NCBI RefSeq assembly: GCF_016592435.1
Contig: NZ_AP014545.1
Span: 1,806,693 to 1,870,692 of the forward strand
Direction: 5' to 3'
DNA from: Amphritea japonica ATCC BAA-1530
Lineage (GTDB): Bacteria > Pseudomonadota > Gammaproteobacteria > Pseudomonadales > Balneatricaceae
DNA: 64,000 bases
The number at the start of each line of letters is the position of its first letter. Positions within the stretch are counted from its first letter, which is position 1. The notes beneath the pieces were generated by a model. That model was given only the letters and a program-made list of their open reading frames with translations, made no database searches and was not told where the DNA came from. Of the stretch, positions 18,345 to 26,832 are shown one piece after another. A program made the position numbers and the translations under genes.

Positions 18345-18695
18345 ATGTCAGTTGTGCCACGCATGAGTCACGGGATTCTGTCCCTGGCAATTGAGACCAA
18401 GGAAGATCTCTATAAATCATACATGCCGTATGTTAAAAATGGCGGACTATTCATTCCTACTACCCGCACTTACCAGCTTGGTGAAGAAGTTTTTATGCTT
18501 CTGAGTCTGATCGAAGAAGATGACAAAATCCCGGTCACCGGTAAGGTTATCTGGGTAACGCCTCGTGCTGCTCAGGGTGGTCGCACGCCTGGTATCGGCA
18601 TTCAGTTATCACAGGATGATGCTACGTTAGTTTCTAAGATAGAAACTTATGTTGCAGCTCAGCTGAATTCAGGTCGACGCACTAATACCATGTAA
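18345..18695 (+). CDS. pilZ: PilZ domain protein, type IV pilus assembly type
   Basis: 116 residues, matching the short PilZ of Pseudomonas-type clusters where it also lies between holB and tatD. GGLFIPTTRTYQLGEEVFMLL and VIWVTPRAAQGGRTPGIGIQL are the PilZ strands. The N-terminal RxxxR c-di-GMP motif of other PilZ proteins is not evident, as is usual for this orphan class, which acts with PilB/FimX in pilus extension. Confidence 0.92.
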   Translation: MSVVPRMSHGILSLAIETKEDLYKSYMPYVKNGGLFIPTTRTYQLGEEVFMLLSLIEEDDKIPVTGKVIWVTPRAAQGGRTPGIGIQLSQDDATLVSKIETYVAAQLNSGRRTNTM

Positions 18696-18711
18696 TTCAG
18701 AGTTCCTTTCA

Positions 18712-19494
18712 ATGTTTGTAGATTCTCACTGTCATCTGGACAGGCTAGACCTGTCTGCCCGAAATAATGAACTGACTTCCGTTATTGATGCTGCCGCTTC
18801 CCGAGATGTTTCTCGCATGCTCTGCGTGGCTATCGATATGGAGCAGTTGCCATATATGCTGCAAACCGTCAAACGTTTCGATAATGTCTATGCCTCCGTG
18901 GGCGTTCATCCTTTACATGTAGCGGATGGGATTCCTGAACGTGCCTTCTTATTGGAGTATGCAGCAGACCCTAAAGTTGTTGCATTGGGGGAGACCGGGC
19001 TCGATTACTTTTATTCTCAGGATACGGTTGAACTGCAAAAAGAGAGTTTTATCCGTCATCTTCAGGCTTCAGCTGATACTCGATTGCCGGTTATTGTTCA
19101 CACCCGGGATGCCCGTGAGGATACTATAAGTATTCTGCGACAGCATGCCGATCCTGAAGTGGGTGGTGTTCTTCATTGTTTTACTGAAAACTGGGAAATG
19201 GCGCGACAAGCGATGGATCTGAACTATATGATCTCGTTCTCGGGCATTATCACATTTCGCAATGCTGAAGCGTTACGCGAGGTTGTTCGCCAGGTGCCGA
19301 TAGAGAGTATTCTTATTGAGACCGATGCGCCTTATCTCACTCCGGTTCCTTTTCGTGGCAAGCCTAATGAGCCCCAGTATGTTGTTGAAGTGGCCCAGTG
19401 TGTTGCTGATATTAAAGGGCTGCGCATTGAGGAAGTGGCCGAGATAACGACTAATAATTTTGATCGGCTTTTCAATAAAGCGGCGGCTAAGTGA
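18712..19494 (+). CDS. TatD family metal-dependent deoxyribonuclease (YcfH type)
   Basis: 260 residues. The metal site DSHCHLD opens the protein, followed by SVGVHPLHV, ALGETGLDYFY, PVIVHTRDA, GVLHCFTENW and LIETDAPYLTPVPFRGKPNEP, the full TatD/YcfH set. These enzymes hydrolyse DNA or related nucleotides with a two-metal TIM barrel. It follows pilZ by 16 bases and its stop overlaps the next start. Confidence 0.93.
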   Translation: MFVDSHCHLDRLDLSARNNELTSVIDAAASRDVSRMLCVAIDMEQLPYMLQTVKRFDNVYASVGVHPLHVADGIPERAFLLEYAADPKVVALGETGLDYFYSQDTVELQKESFIRHLQASADTRLPVIVHTRDAREDTISILRQHADPEVGGVLHCFTENWEMARQAMDLNYMISFSGIITFRNAEALREVVRQVPIESILIETDAPYLTPVPFRGKPNEPQYVVEVAQCVADIKGLRIEEVAEITTNNFDRLFNKAAAK

Positions 19495-20393
19495 ATATGA
19501 TTTACCCACCTTTGGACTATATTGAACCGGTTTTCAGGCCTCCCAGCGAAGCTAATTCGCTGATTTTACAAATCACCAATGGCTGTAGCTGGAACCTGTG
19601 TACTTACTGCGATATGTACACTGACCCTCAGAAAAAGTTCAGGCCAAAGAGCGAATCTCAGATAGTCGAAGAAATTATCCGCTGCTCAGAGCAGTTGCAG
19701 GGGGTACGTAGAGTTTTTCTGGGGGATGGCGATGCAATGGTGCTTTCCTTTAAACGTTTGAAAAAAATTCTTGAAGCTATTCGTACTTATTTGCCAGATG
19801 TAACCCGGGTGTCAGCATATGCTTTGCCTTCTAACCTTAAGAATAAAAGTGCAGAAGAACTCGGTGTATTGCGTGCGCTGGGTCTGACGCTTATCTATGT
19901 CGGTGCAGAAAGCGGGGATGACGAAGTGCTGGGTTATATTAAGAAAGGTGAAACCTATCTCAGTACAAGAGATGCGCTGTTAAAAGCTAAAGAGGGGGGA
20001 ATTCGAACCTCTGTCATGCTAATAAATGGCCTGGGTGGTGTACGTTTTAGTGAGCAGCATGCGCTTTCTTCAGCACGCCTCATTAACGAGGTGAAGCCTG
20101 ATTTCCTGTCGACACTTGTTTTATTTTCCAGAAGTGGTCATCAACGCTTAATTGAAGGCTATGGTGGGGATTTTACGCTGCTGACTCAGCGTCAGCTGTT
20201 TCAGGAGATGGAACTTCTGTTATCTGAGCTCAAGCTCGATAAAACCATATTTCGCAGTGATCATGCCTCTAATTTTCTGGTATTAAAGGGGGTTCTGAAC
20301 AAGGATCTCGAGATGATGCTCGGACAGCTCAGAACGGCTATCGATACGCCAGAACGTATTATCCTTCGGCAGGAATCCTACAGAGGTTTGTAG
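19491..20393 (+). CDS. radical SAM protein, unknown substrate
   Basis: 300 residues. A radical SAM cluster of the form C-x4-C-x2-C is seen in TNGCSWNLCTYCDMYTD near residues 31-46, followed by the GDGDAMVLS segment (GGE-like) and YVGAESGDDEVL. The four-residue first spacing is shared with uncharacterised stand-alone radical SAM proteins. There is no B12 domain and no extra cysteine cluster at the C-terminus. GTG 19491 overlaps the tatD stop; ATG 19497 is equally possible. I cannot name the reaction. Confidence 0.8.
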   Translation: MNMIYPPLDYIEPVFRPPSEANSLILQITNGCSWNLCTYCDMYTDPQKKFRPKSESQIVEEIIRCSEQLQGVRRVFLGDGDAMVLSFKRLKKILEAIRTYLPDVTRVSAYALPSNLKNKSAEELGVLRALGLTLIYVGAESGDDEVLGYIKKGETYLSTRDALLKAKEGGIRTSVMLINGLGGVRFSEQHALSSARLINEVKPDFLSTLVLFSRSGHQRLIEGYGGDFTLLTQRQLFQEMELLLSELKLDKTIFRSDHASNFLVLKGVLNKDLEMMLGQLRTAIDTPERIILRQESYRGL

Positions 20394-20542
20394 GTTTTCA
20401 CTCCCTTCTCAATACTGTTGTCAGTACTAAAGCCTGAGCCTGATTCATCAATTTGAAGTAGTTACAATATAAAAACTATGCTTTATACTTTCGTATTAGC
20501 TTGGCTAATAAGAATATAAAAATAATGAATAGGTGATAGAGC

Positions 20543-21643
20543 ATGAGAAGGCCAGTTCGAATAGCGGTTACAGGCGCTGCGGGTGCCATTAGTTATAGTT
20601 TATTGTTTAAAATTGCTGCCGGCGAGATGATGGGCAGGGACCAGCCGGTCATTCTTCAGCTGATTGAGTTACCTGATGCGATGGAGTCCCTGCGCGGAGT
20701 GGCGATGGAGCTGGAAGATTGTGCTTATCCATTGCTGCACACGATTACATTGCATGACAATGTAGAAGAAGGCTTCAGCAATTGTCATTTTGCGCTGCTG
20801 GTTGGTGCCCGTCCCCGTGGTCCGGGTATGGAGCGCAGTGATTTGATTGAAGTAAATGCAGAGATATTTGCTCGTCAGGGTAAGGCGCTTAATGATTTTG
20901 CCAACCGTGACGTCAAGGTTCTGGTTACCGGTAATCCGGCTAATACGAACGCTCTCATTGCCAGTCGAAATGCACCGGATCTCAGTCCCTCTCAGTTTAC
21001 CTGTCTGACACGTTTAGATCATAACCGTGCCAGAGGTATGCTTGCCAGTCAGTGCGGTGTGACCGCTCGTGATATTCAGAATATTATCATCTGGGGTAAT
21101 CACTCTCCGACTCAGTATCCCGATCTTCACCATGCCACGGTGTTTGGTGTGCCTGCAATGGGGCAGATTGATACGGCCTGGTATCGGGATCAGTTTATTC
21201 CCCGGGTGCAAGAGCGCGGTAGTGAGATTATTAAGGCGCGGGGCTTGTCCAGCGCGGCCTCAGCAGCGCAGGCGATTGTTGATCAGATGCATAACTGGAG
21301 CCAGGGTACTGATCCGGGTGAGATCGTCAGTATGGGTATTCTCAGTGATGGTAGCTACGGCATTCAAAAGGGCGTTTTCTTCTCTTTTCCTGTGCGCTGT
21401 AATTACGGACGCTATCAGATCGTACATGGTCTTGATATTAGCGACTTCAGCCGTAAACAGCTGACAGCGACAGAACTCGAGTTACTGGAAGAGAAGTCGG
21501 TCGTTGAGCACCTGCTACCGAAAGAAACAGAAGCCTCGCATATGAACCTGACAATCTGCCTGAAATCCGGTGTAACTCTGTATGCAGATGGCTCTGGGCC
21601 CAGTGCGGAAAGCAAGTTTATGAATAACAACCGGGTGCTTTAA
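20543..21643 (+). CDS. mdh: malate dehydrogenase with extended C-terminus
   Basis: 366 residues, about 40 longer than the usual 325-residue LDH-like malate dehydrogenase. The NAD motif [35 protein letters not shown], the arginine/aspartate site TRLDHNRA and the histidine in [12 protein letters not shown] identify malate rather than lactate as substrate. The tail after EKSVVEHLL (about residues 330-366) contains [21 protein letters not shown] and is not part of the standard fold. A terminator follows. The enzyme interconverts malate and oxaloacetate in the cytoplasm. Confidence 0.9.
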   Translation: MRRPVRIAVTGAAGAISYSLLFKIAAGEMMGRDQPVILQLIELPDAMESLRGVAMELEDCAYPLLHTITLHDNVEEGFSNCHFALLVGARPRGPGMERSDLIEVNAEIFARQGKALNDFANRDVKVLVTGNPANTNALIASRNAPDLSPSQFTCLTRLDHNRARGMLASQCGVTARDIQNIIIWGNHSPTQYPDLHHATVFGVPAMGQIDTAWYRDQFIPRVQERGSEIIKARGLSSAASAAQAIVDQMHNWSQGTDPGEIVSMGILSDGSYGIQKGVFFSFPVRCNYGRYQIVHGLDISDFSRKQLTATELELLEEKSVVEHLLPKETEASHMNLTICLKSGVTLYADGSGPSAESKFMNNNRVL

Positions 21644-21674
21644 GTAGAAATTTTAGTTTCTATACTGTAATTAT

Positions 21675-21710
21675 AATGCCCCGTCGGAGATACTCTGGCG
21701 GGGCATTTTT
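21675..21710 (+). terminator. rho-independent terminator after mdh
   Basis: Stem AATGCCCCG / CGGGGCATT with T run. Confidence 0.85.
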
Positions 21711-21727
21711 ATTGGAGGTAATTAGCA

Positions 21728-22132
21728 GTGGTTGAGCTCATCAGCGTTAAAACCCAGGGACAGGGGCTGTACGAGTTTACGGATCAGCTACGACAGTTGG
21801 TCGCGAAAAGTGGTGTGGAAGAAGGGCTTTGCTCACTGTTGATTCAGCACACCAGCGCCAGCCTGACGATACAAGAAAATGCAGATCCCAGTGCTCAGTA
21901 TGATCTGGAGCGTTGGTTAAATCGCCTTGTGCCCGAAGGGGATTCCCTTTATACCCATGTATTTGAGGGTAAAGACGATATGCCTGCGCACATAAAGTCA
22001 GCCTTAACCGCTACGACGCTATCGATACCGGTGAAGAATGGGCTGATGCTATTGGGGGTTTGGCAGGGTGTTTTCTGTTGGGAGCACCGCCATAGCGATC
22101 AGCTACGACGGATAGCAGTAAATATTAGTTAA
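21728..22132 (+). CDS. yjbQ: YjbQ / UPF0047 secondary thiamine-phosphate synthase family
   Basis: 134 residues. SLLIQHTSASLTIQENADP, the histidine-rich YTHVFEGKDDMPAHIKSALT, and LLGVWQGVFCWEHR form the conserved YjbQ metal site. Some members show weak thiamine phosphate synthase activity; the real role is unclear. The start is GTG at 21728 with GGAGG nine bases upstream. It is convergent with the CheW-like gene. Confidence 0.88.
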   Translation: MVELISVKTQGQGLYEFTDQLRQLVAKSGVEEGLCSLLIQHTSASLTIQENADPSAQYDLERWLNRLVPEGDSLYTHVFEGKDDMPAHIKSALTATTLSIPVKNGLMLLGVWQGVFCWEHRHSDQLRRIAVNIS

Positions 22133-22150
22133 ACAGGCTCGGTCTGATGC

Positions 22151-22699
22151 TTACTGTGCTTCAGCAATGTGTAGCTTCATTCCAGCCAGCATTTTTTCCA
22201 GATCCAGCAGGATGATCAGCTGCTCTTCACGATAGCATACACCCTGTACAAACTGATGTTGCGTATCTTCATGCATGACGCCCGGTGCCCGGTCTGTTTC
22301 GCTATCCGGGAGGTTGAGAACTTCATCCACGCCATCGACCAGGATTCCCAGTACTTCCTGATCGTCAAATTCAACAACCATAATACGTGTATTATGATCG
22401 ATCTCTTTATCCTCAAGCTTGAAAAGAGTTCTGGAGCTGATGACCGTTACAACGCTGCCGCGCAGATTAATAATTCCCAGAATTCCGTCAGGCGCACCAG
22501 GGACTGGTGTTATGTCGGTAAAGCGAAGGACTTCTTTTACCTGCATTACATCGACAGCATAGAGTTCGTCAGCAATGGTGAAGGTCGCCCATTTACGATA
22601 AATTTCAGTGTCGGCATTCTTTTTGTTTAACTCATAGCTATCTGAGCTTAGCTCAGCCTGAATCTGCTGTAATTGCGCTGCTGCGTCTTCAAGACCCAT
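22151..22699 (-). CDS. CheW-like chemotaxis coupling protein
   Basis: 182 residues. An N-terminal helix of about 30 residues precedes the CheW domain: ATFTIADELYAVDVMQVKEVLR, PVPGAPDGILGIINLRGSVVTVIS, and VDGVDEVLNLP. It would couple receptors to CheA. No cheA, cheY or receptor gene is nearby; instead it follows hyi by 3 bases at the end of the tus-glxR-hyi run, an unusual place for a chemotaxis protein. Confidence 0.9.
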   Translation of the reverse strand: MGLEDAAAQLQQIQAELSSDSYELNKKNADTEIYRKWATFTIADELYAVDVMQVKEVLRFTDITPVPGAPDGILGIINLRGSVVTVISSRTLFKLEDKEIDHNTRIMVVEFDDQEVLGILVDGVDEVLNLPDSETDRAPGVMHEDTQHQFVQGVCYREEQLIILLDLEKMLAGMKLHIAEAQ

Positions 22700-22702
22700 A
22701 GA

Positions 22703-23488
22703 TCACTCTCTTTCTGCTATCAGTTTTATCCAGCGTAAGCTCTCTGCAGTGCTGGTCGAAGGGTTATATTCTAGGCTAGTAACACCGGAGTATCCCATAT
22801 CATCAATGGCTTGAAAAATATTGCCGAAGTTTAGCTCCCCAGTTTGGGGTTCATGTCTTCCAGGGACATCAGCGAACTGAATATGCCCAATTTTATCAAG
22901 GTTGTTTTGGAGGGTGTTTATCAGATTTCCTTCCATAATCTGCATATGATAAATGTCATACTGGAGCTGGATATTTGGGTGGTCAACTTTTCTGAAAAGA
23001 TCGAAAGCCTGAGCGCTGCTGCTGAGGAAAAAACCGGGGATGTCCTGGGTGTTTATCGCTTCAGTTAATAGCTGAATATCGGCTTGAGCAAAGGCTTCTG
23101 CGCAGAACCTAAGATTATCGATGAAGGTGTTTTCAATAATCTCAAGGCTATAACTTTCTGGAGATATACCCGATAATATATTGATATTTGAACACTTTAG
23201 TTCTTTTGCATACGAGATTGCCTGAGTAATGCCCTGACGGAACTCTTCGATTCGATCGGGTTGGCAGGCAATGCCTCTATCGCCGGTTTGCCAGTTACCG
23301 GCAGGTGCGTTTAGTAATATCAGCTGCTGATTATTTTGTTGCAGGAGGCTGGCGATCTGCGGGGCCGGAAGCTCATAGGGAAACTGAATTTCTACTTTTT
23401 GGAACCCCTGCTCGGCTGCCAGACTAAAGCGTTCGGCGAGCGGAACCTCGGTAAATAGCATGCTTAGATTAACGGCAAAATCAGGCAT
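22703..23488 (-). CDS. hyi: hydroxypyruvate isomerase
   Basis: 261 residues, TIM-barrel xylose-isomerase-like. MPDFAVNLSMLFTEVPLAERF, the glutamate/aspartate metal ligands in LLTEAINTQDIPGFFL, QLQYDIYHMQIMEGNL, HIQFADVPGRHEPQTGELNF and TSLEYNP match hydroxypyruvate isomerase (Hyi/GlxA-like). It interconverts hydroxypyruvate and tartronate semialdehyde. It overlaps the end of glxR, whose product reduces tartronate semialdehyde, so the pair forms one pathway step. GTG at 23491 is an alternative start. Confidence 0.9.
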   Translation of the reverse strand: MPDFAVNLSMLFTEVPLAERFSLAAEQGFQKVEIQFPYELPAPQIASLLQQNNQQLILLNAPAGNWQTGDRGIACQPDRIEEFRQGITQAISYAKELKCSNINILSGISPESYSLEIIENTFIDNLRFCAEAFAQADIQLLTEAINTQDIPGFFLSSSAQAFDLFRKVDHPNIQLQYDIYHMQIMEGNLINTLQNNLDKIGHIQFADVPGRHEPQTGELNFGNIFQAIDDMGYSGVTSLEYNPSTSTAESLRWIKLIAERE

Positions 23489-24419
23489 CACTATCTACCT
23501 TTGATGTTTCCTGTTCAGAGTAGGGGGAGCGGGTTGGTTTGTCAGAGATTTTACGGTTGCCGTTGAGCATCTCCAGTTGAAGTAGCAGGCCGCTGTGATC
23601 AACATTCTCGAACCCTTTGCTGACCAAGTCCTGATATTGATTAAAAGTTTGCTGTGTCAGCGGCAAGCTAAGCTCTTGAGCCCGGGCAGTATCAAGAATA
23701 GTGCGTAGATCTTTTAACTGAACTCTGGAGGTCGCACCCGGATTAAACTCGCGGTCAATCATTCTCTGTCCATGTAGCTCCAGAATGCGACTGCTGGCAA
23801 AACCGCCCATTAGTGCTTCACGTACTGCAGCTGGGTCAGCTCCGCCCTCAGCTGCCAGTAGAAGCGCTTCAGCGACCGCGCCAATGGTAATGCCTACTAT
23901 GGCCTGGTTAGCGCATTTAGCTAATTGGCCTGCGCCTGCAGGGCCAATATAGGTTGCTTTTCCTAAGGCGGTAAAAATAGGTAGGACAGTGTCAAAGACG
24001 GCTTTGTCTCCACCGGCCATAATGGAAAGCGTTGCTTGCTCGGCGCCAACGGTTCCTCCTGAAACGGGGGCATCAAGGTAGTTAATACTTAAGGCGAGGC
24101 AGGCATGGTGGTGTTGCTTAGCCAGTTCAGGGGGGATTGAGCTCATATCGATGAGCGTGCTGCCGTGCTTGAAGCTTATATCGGCAGTTGAATCAAATAA
24201 AACCCGGTCAACAATGGGGCCGTTTTCAAGCATCGTAATGATAATGTCTGCATCGGCAACCGCTTCAGCGGCGCTGAATGCAAGGGTTGCGCCGTGGCTG
24301 AGGAGCGCTTCAGCCTTGCTTTGCGTGCGATTCCAAACGGTAAGTTGATACCCGGCTTGTAGAAGGTTGATGGCCATCGGGCGCCCCATCAGGCCTATTC
24401 CCAGAAACGCGATCTGCAT
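23481..24419 (-). CDS. glxR: 2-hydroxy-3-oxopropionate (tartronate semialdehyde) reductase
   Basis: 312 residues. IAFLGIGLMGRPMAINLLQAG is the NAD(P) motif, DAPVSGGTVGAEQATL is the substrate loop, and the catalytic lysine is in GAGQLAKCANQAIVG. This is the beta-hydroxyacid dehydrogenase family, and the neighbour hyi points to tartronate semialdehyde. A polar tail after about residue 285 (KISDKPTRSPYSEQETSKVD) extends past the usual end and overlaps hyi by 8 bases. It lies 12 bases after tusE. Confidence 0.9.
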   Translation of the reverse strand: MQIAFLGIGLMGRPMAINLLQAGYQLTVWNRTQSKAEALLSHGATLAFSAAEAVADADIIITMLENGPIVDRVLFDSTADISFKHGSTLIDMSSIPPELAKQHHHACLALSINYLDAPVSGGTVGAEQATLSIMAGGDKAVFDTVLPIFTALGKATYIGPAGAGQLAKCANQAIVGITIGAVAEALLLAAEGGADPAAVREALMGGFASSRILELHGQRMIDREFNPGATSRVQLKDLRTILDTARAQELSLPLTQQTFNQYQDLVSKGFENVDHSGLLLQLEMLNGNRKISDKPTRSPYSEQETSKVDSDA

Positions 24420-24431
24420 GATGCTTATCTC

Positions 24432-24767
24432 TTATAAACAGTTAGTCGGTTTAGGTAGCCCGGCAATTTTACTGGCCAGTTTGGCTGGGCTGCCTGGGAA
24501 TAATGACATCAAATAGATGCTTTTTCCTTTCTCTGCTCCCAGTTCTGCAGCAACGGCTTTCACCAAGGGGCGCATGGCCGGTGACATTTCAAATGTGTGA
24601 TAAAACTGTCGTAAAACATTCAGGATCTCCCAATGAGCCTCGGTAAGTTGAACGCCTTCCTGCGAGGCTATCTGTTCAGCGGCATCCTGGCTCCAGTCAT
24701 TCATATTTCGTAGAAAGCCTTCAGAGTCCACTGCAACAGCCTGACCCTTTACCAAAATATCGCTCAT
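24432..24767 (-). CDS. tusE: sulfur relay protein TusE (DsrC family)
   Basis: 111 residues. EGFLRNMNDWSQDAAEQIA and the C-terminal KIAGLPKPTNCL are the DsrC/TusE signature. Only the penultimate cysteine is present; the second DsrC cysteine position is serine (LASKIAG), which marks the tRNA 2-thiouridine relay type rather than the dissimilatory sulfite-reductase partner. It accepts sulfur from TusBCD and passes it to MnmA. Confidence 0.93.
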   Translation of the reverse strand: MSDILVKGQAVAVDSEGFLRNMNDWSQDAAEQIASQEGVQLTEAHWEILNVLRQFYHTFEMSPAMRPLVKAVAAELGAEKGKSIYLMSLFPGSPAKLASKIAGLPKPTNCL

Positions 24768-24768
24768 G

Positions 24769-25062
24769 CTAAAACCAACTCAGTACTTTAGTGTATCGAC
24801 AGCTGAGCGTTACAAAGCCATCGTAATCGATAATGCCAAAATCCGGGTTAAGGGCTTTCAACCCCCGTGCGGATGCGTCTTCCTCCAGTAAATAGCACTG
24901 AATTGATGCTGGCAGGCGGGTGAATAGTTCTGCATAGCCTGGCATAGCGGCATAAACGCCATTTTCGATTAGCAGCAGGGCATCGCCATCTGAGAGTGAC
25001 GCCAGACAGTCTTTGAGTGCGCCGCTTTCTGTGGGGGTTTTGTTGATCGTGTGCAGGGTCAT
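24769..25062 (-). CDS. tusB: sulfur relay protein TusB
   Basis: 97 residues, DsrH/TusB family: MTLHTINKTP opening, CLASLSDGDALLLIENGVYAA, and a GLKALNPDFGIIDYDGFVTLS end. Part of the TusBCD hexamer that takes sulfur from TusA. It sits one base upstream of tusE and one base downstream of tusC on the minus strand. Small, low-conservation family; context strengthens the call. Confidence 0.88.
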   Translation of the reverse strand: MTLHTINKTPTESGALKDCLASLSDGDALLLIENGVYAAMPGYAELFTRLPASIQCYLLEEDASARGLKALNPDFGIIDYDGFVTLSCRYTKVLSWF

Positions 25063-25063
25063 A

Positions 25064-25432
25064 TTAAAAGCTCAGGACTTGATCGTGTTGTTTAATCAGG
25101 GCGGCAATTTCGCTCTGATTAAGCGGTTTTATGTTTAGCTCTATATCGTCCGGGCGCAAAGCTCGTCGCTCTAACGCGTCGCTACATACGTAAAGCTGGT
25201 CAATATCGTACATCTCCAGCATCGCCAGATTGGCTGATAAATTCTTTTGGCCGATGCCTGAAGGGTTGTGTGCCGGTAATAGTTGCAGCACAGCGTCGTC
25301 CATAAATAACAGGCTCAAGGGCTGTTCAAACACAGAGATGGTTAGCGCTACATCTAATGCATCACGGGCAGCGCTGCTGCCATAAGGTGCTTTACGATTA
25401 ATAACCAGGAATGATTTCTTTGTCTCGCTCAT
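25064..25432 (-). CDS. tusC: sulfur relay protein TusC
   Basis: 122 residues from ATG 25432, preceded by GGAG at a 7-base spacing; the TTG two codons upstream is less likely. KSFLVINRKAPYGSSAARDALD and LLFMDDAVLQLL are DsrF/TusC features. It lies between tusD and tusB in the conserved tusDCB order. Confidence 0.9.
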   Translation of the reverse strand: MSETKKSFLVINRKAPYGSSAARDALDVALTISVFEQPLSLLFMDDAVLQLLPAHNPSGIGQKNLSANLAMLEMYDIDQLYVCSDALERRALRPDDIELNIKPLNQSEIAALIKQHDQVLSF

Positions 25433-25434
25433 TA

Positions 25435-25827
25435 TCAAGCTCCAAACGTTACAACGCGATCAGAGACAATGCCCGCTTCAACAAGCTGCCCCAGCCCGGA
25501 TAATACAAAAGGGGAGGTAAGATTGTGTCCGCTTTTTTCATAGCGGCTGGCTTCACTTTCATCAAGAACGCCGCGTCTAACCGCAGCAGCGATGCATACG
25601 ACCAGATCAAGGTTATGAGCCTGAGATAAGGCTGCCCACTCAGTGGGAATATTGGTTTCGTCCTGAGGCGGCGCAGCCAGTTCAGAGCCGTTGTGTACCG
25701 CGTCAGCGTAGAAAAACACCCGGTGTATCTGGTGCTCGAGTTTTAACAGGCTTTTGCAGTAACGCAGGGCGCTATCCGCCGCTTGTGAGCTATAGGGTGC
25801 GCCGGTAACAACAATAGAAAAAATCAT
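25435..25827 (-). CDS. tusD: sulfur relay protein TusD
   Basis: 130 residues, DsrE/TusD family. IFSIVVTGAPYSSQAADSALRY opens it, VFFYADAVHNGS follows, and the active cysteine is in LDLVVCIAAAVRRGV. First gene of the run tusD-tusC-tusB-tusE-glxR-hyi-cheW, which are all packed within a few bases. A terminator upstream separates it from yccA. Confidence 0.9.
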   Translation of the reverse strand: MIFSIVVTGAPYSSQAADSALRYCKSLLKLEHQIHRVFFYADAVHNGSELAAPPQDETNIPTEWAALSQAHNLDLVVCIAAAVRRGVLDESEASRYEKSGHNLTSPFVLSGLGQLVEAGIVSDRVVTFGA

Positions 25828-25849
25828 AGTATTCTGTTTTCAGTTAACT

Positions 25850-25888
25850 AAAAAAGCCCTGCAATCTTATCAGGATTGCAGGGCTTTG
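25850..25888 (-). terminator. terminator between yccA and tusD
   Basis: Stem AAAGCCCTGCAATC / GATTGCAGGGCTTT, 7-base loop, with A and T runs on both sides so it works in either direction. It ends yccA transcription on the minus strand, 60 bases after its stop. Confidence 0.85.
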
Positions 25889-25951
25889 TATGGTCTTTTC
25901 AGTCTGTGAAGTGCTTAGATTAAGCTTTCACATTACCGTTATATCAAAGAC

Positions 25952-26632
25952 TTAGTCGTCGTTCAGGAAGCCAACCAGGCTCAGCAAATGGATGAACAAG
26001 TTGAAGATGCTGGTGTAGAGGCTTACGGTTGCCATAATGTAGTTAGTGTAGGTGCCGTTGACGATGTTGCTAGTGTCATACACGATGAAGCCAGCCATTA
26101 ACAAGACGACAGCTGCAGAAAAGGCCAGGTGCAGCGCAGGAATGTGAACGCCGAAGAAAGGCAGGACAAGTAATGCCACCATCGCAATCATTACAACCAT
26201 CATGCCTGCAGCCAGGAAGCCGCCCATGAAGCTGAAGTCTTTTTTGCTAGTCAGTACATAGGCAGAGAGGCCCAGGAAAGTGGCTGCAGTCATACCCATG
26301 GCTGTCATAACGATCTGGCCGCCATTAGCCATAGCAAGATAGCTGTTTAGAATAGGCCCTAATGCAAAGCCAAACAGCCCGGTAAATGCAAACACCAGTG
26401 GCAGTGCTGCAGCGCTATTCTGTTTCTTAGCGATGACAAAGGACAGAATAAAGCCAACAATCAGAGCGCCGATAGCGATTAGCATCGGTGGATTGATAAT
26501 CATGGAAATGCCAGCGGTAACCGCACTGAATACCAGCGTCATCGCAAGCAGCATATAGGTATTACGAATTACCTTGTTGGTCGACAGTACAGATTCCTCT
26601 GAACGGACGGTCATTGTATCGATATTACGCAT
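25952..26632 (-). CDS. yccA: Bax inhibitor-1 / YccA family membrane protein
   Basis: 226 residues with seven hydrophobic segments after a polar N-terminus. VIRNTYMLLAMTLVFSAVTAGI is the BI-1 opening, and FIVYDTSNIVNGTY and LYTSIFNLFIHLLSL close it. YccA binds and modulates the FtsH protease in E. coli, and is adjacent to tusE there too, which supports the subfamily call. Function as a pH- or calcium-sensitive channel is suggested for the wider family. Confidence 0.9.
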   Translation of the reverse strand: MRNIDTMTVRSEESVLSTNKVIRNTYMLLAMTLVFSAVTAGISMIINPPMLIAIGALIVGFILSFVIAKKQNSAAALPLVFAFTGLFGFALGPILNSYLAMANGGQIVMTAMGMTAATFLGLSAYVLTSKKDFSFMGGFLAAGMMVVMIAMVALLVLPFFGVHIPALHLAFSAAVVLLMAGFIVYDTSNIVNGTYTNYIMATVSLYTSIFNLFIHLLSLVGFLNDD

Positions 26633-26832
26633 CTTATCCCTCTGAAAATTAAGGCGTTAGGTGCCAGTTAAAATTTTAGTTACTCTATATATATAGGTTT
26701 TTATCAGGATTTCAACCATACAGGCTATAGGTGATAATAAGTATGACTCGATCTGGATAAAGAGGTTCATAGGATATTCTGATGATTTATTGGTAAGCTT
26801 TGCGGCTTGATCAATCCAGATAAGTTAAAACG

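Noticed and set aside
24432-25827. Dissimilatory DsrEFH-DsrC sulfur oxidation, suggested by the sulfide dehydrogenase elsewhere.
   Set aside because: The DsrC-like protein has only the last cysteine, with serine at the other site, and no dsrAB is near, so this is the tRNA thiolation TusDCB-TusE set.
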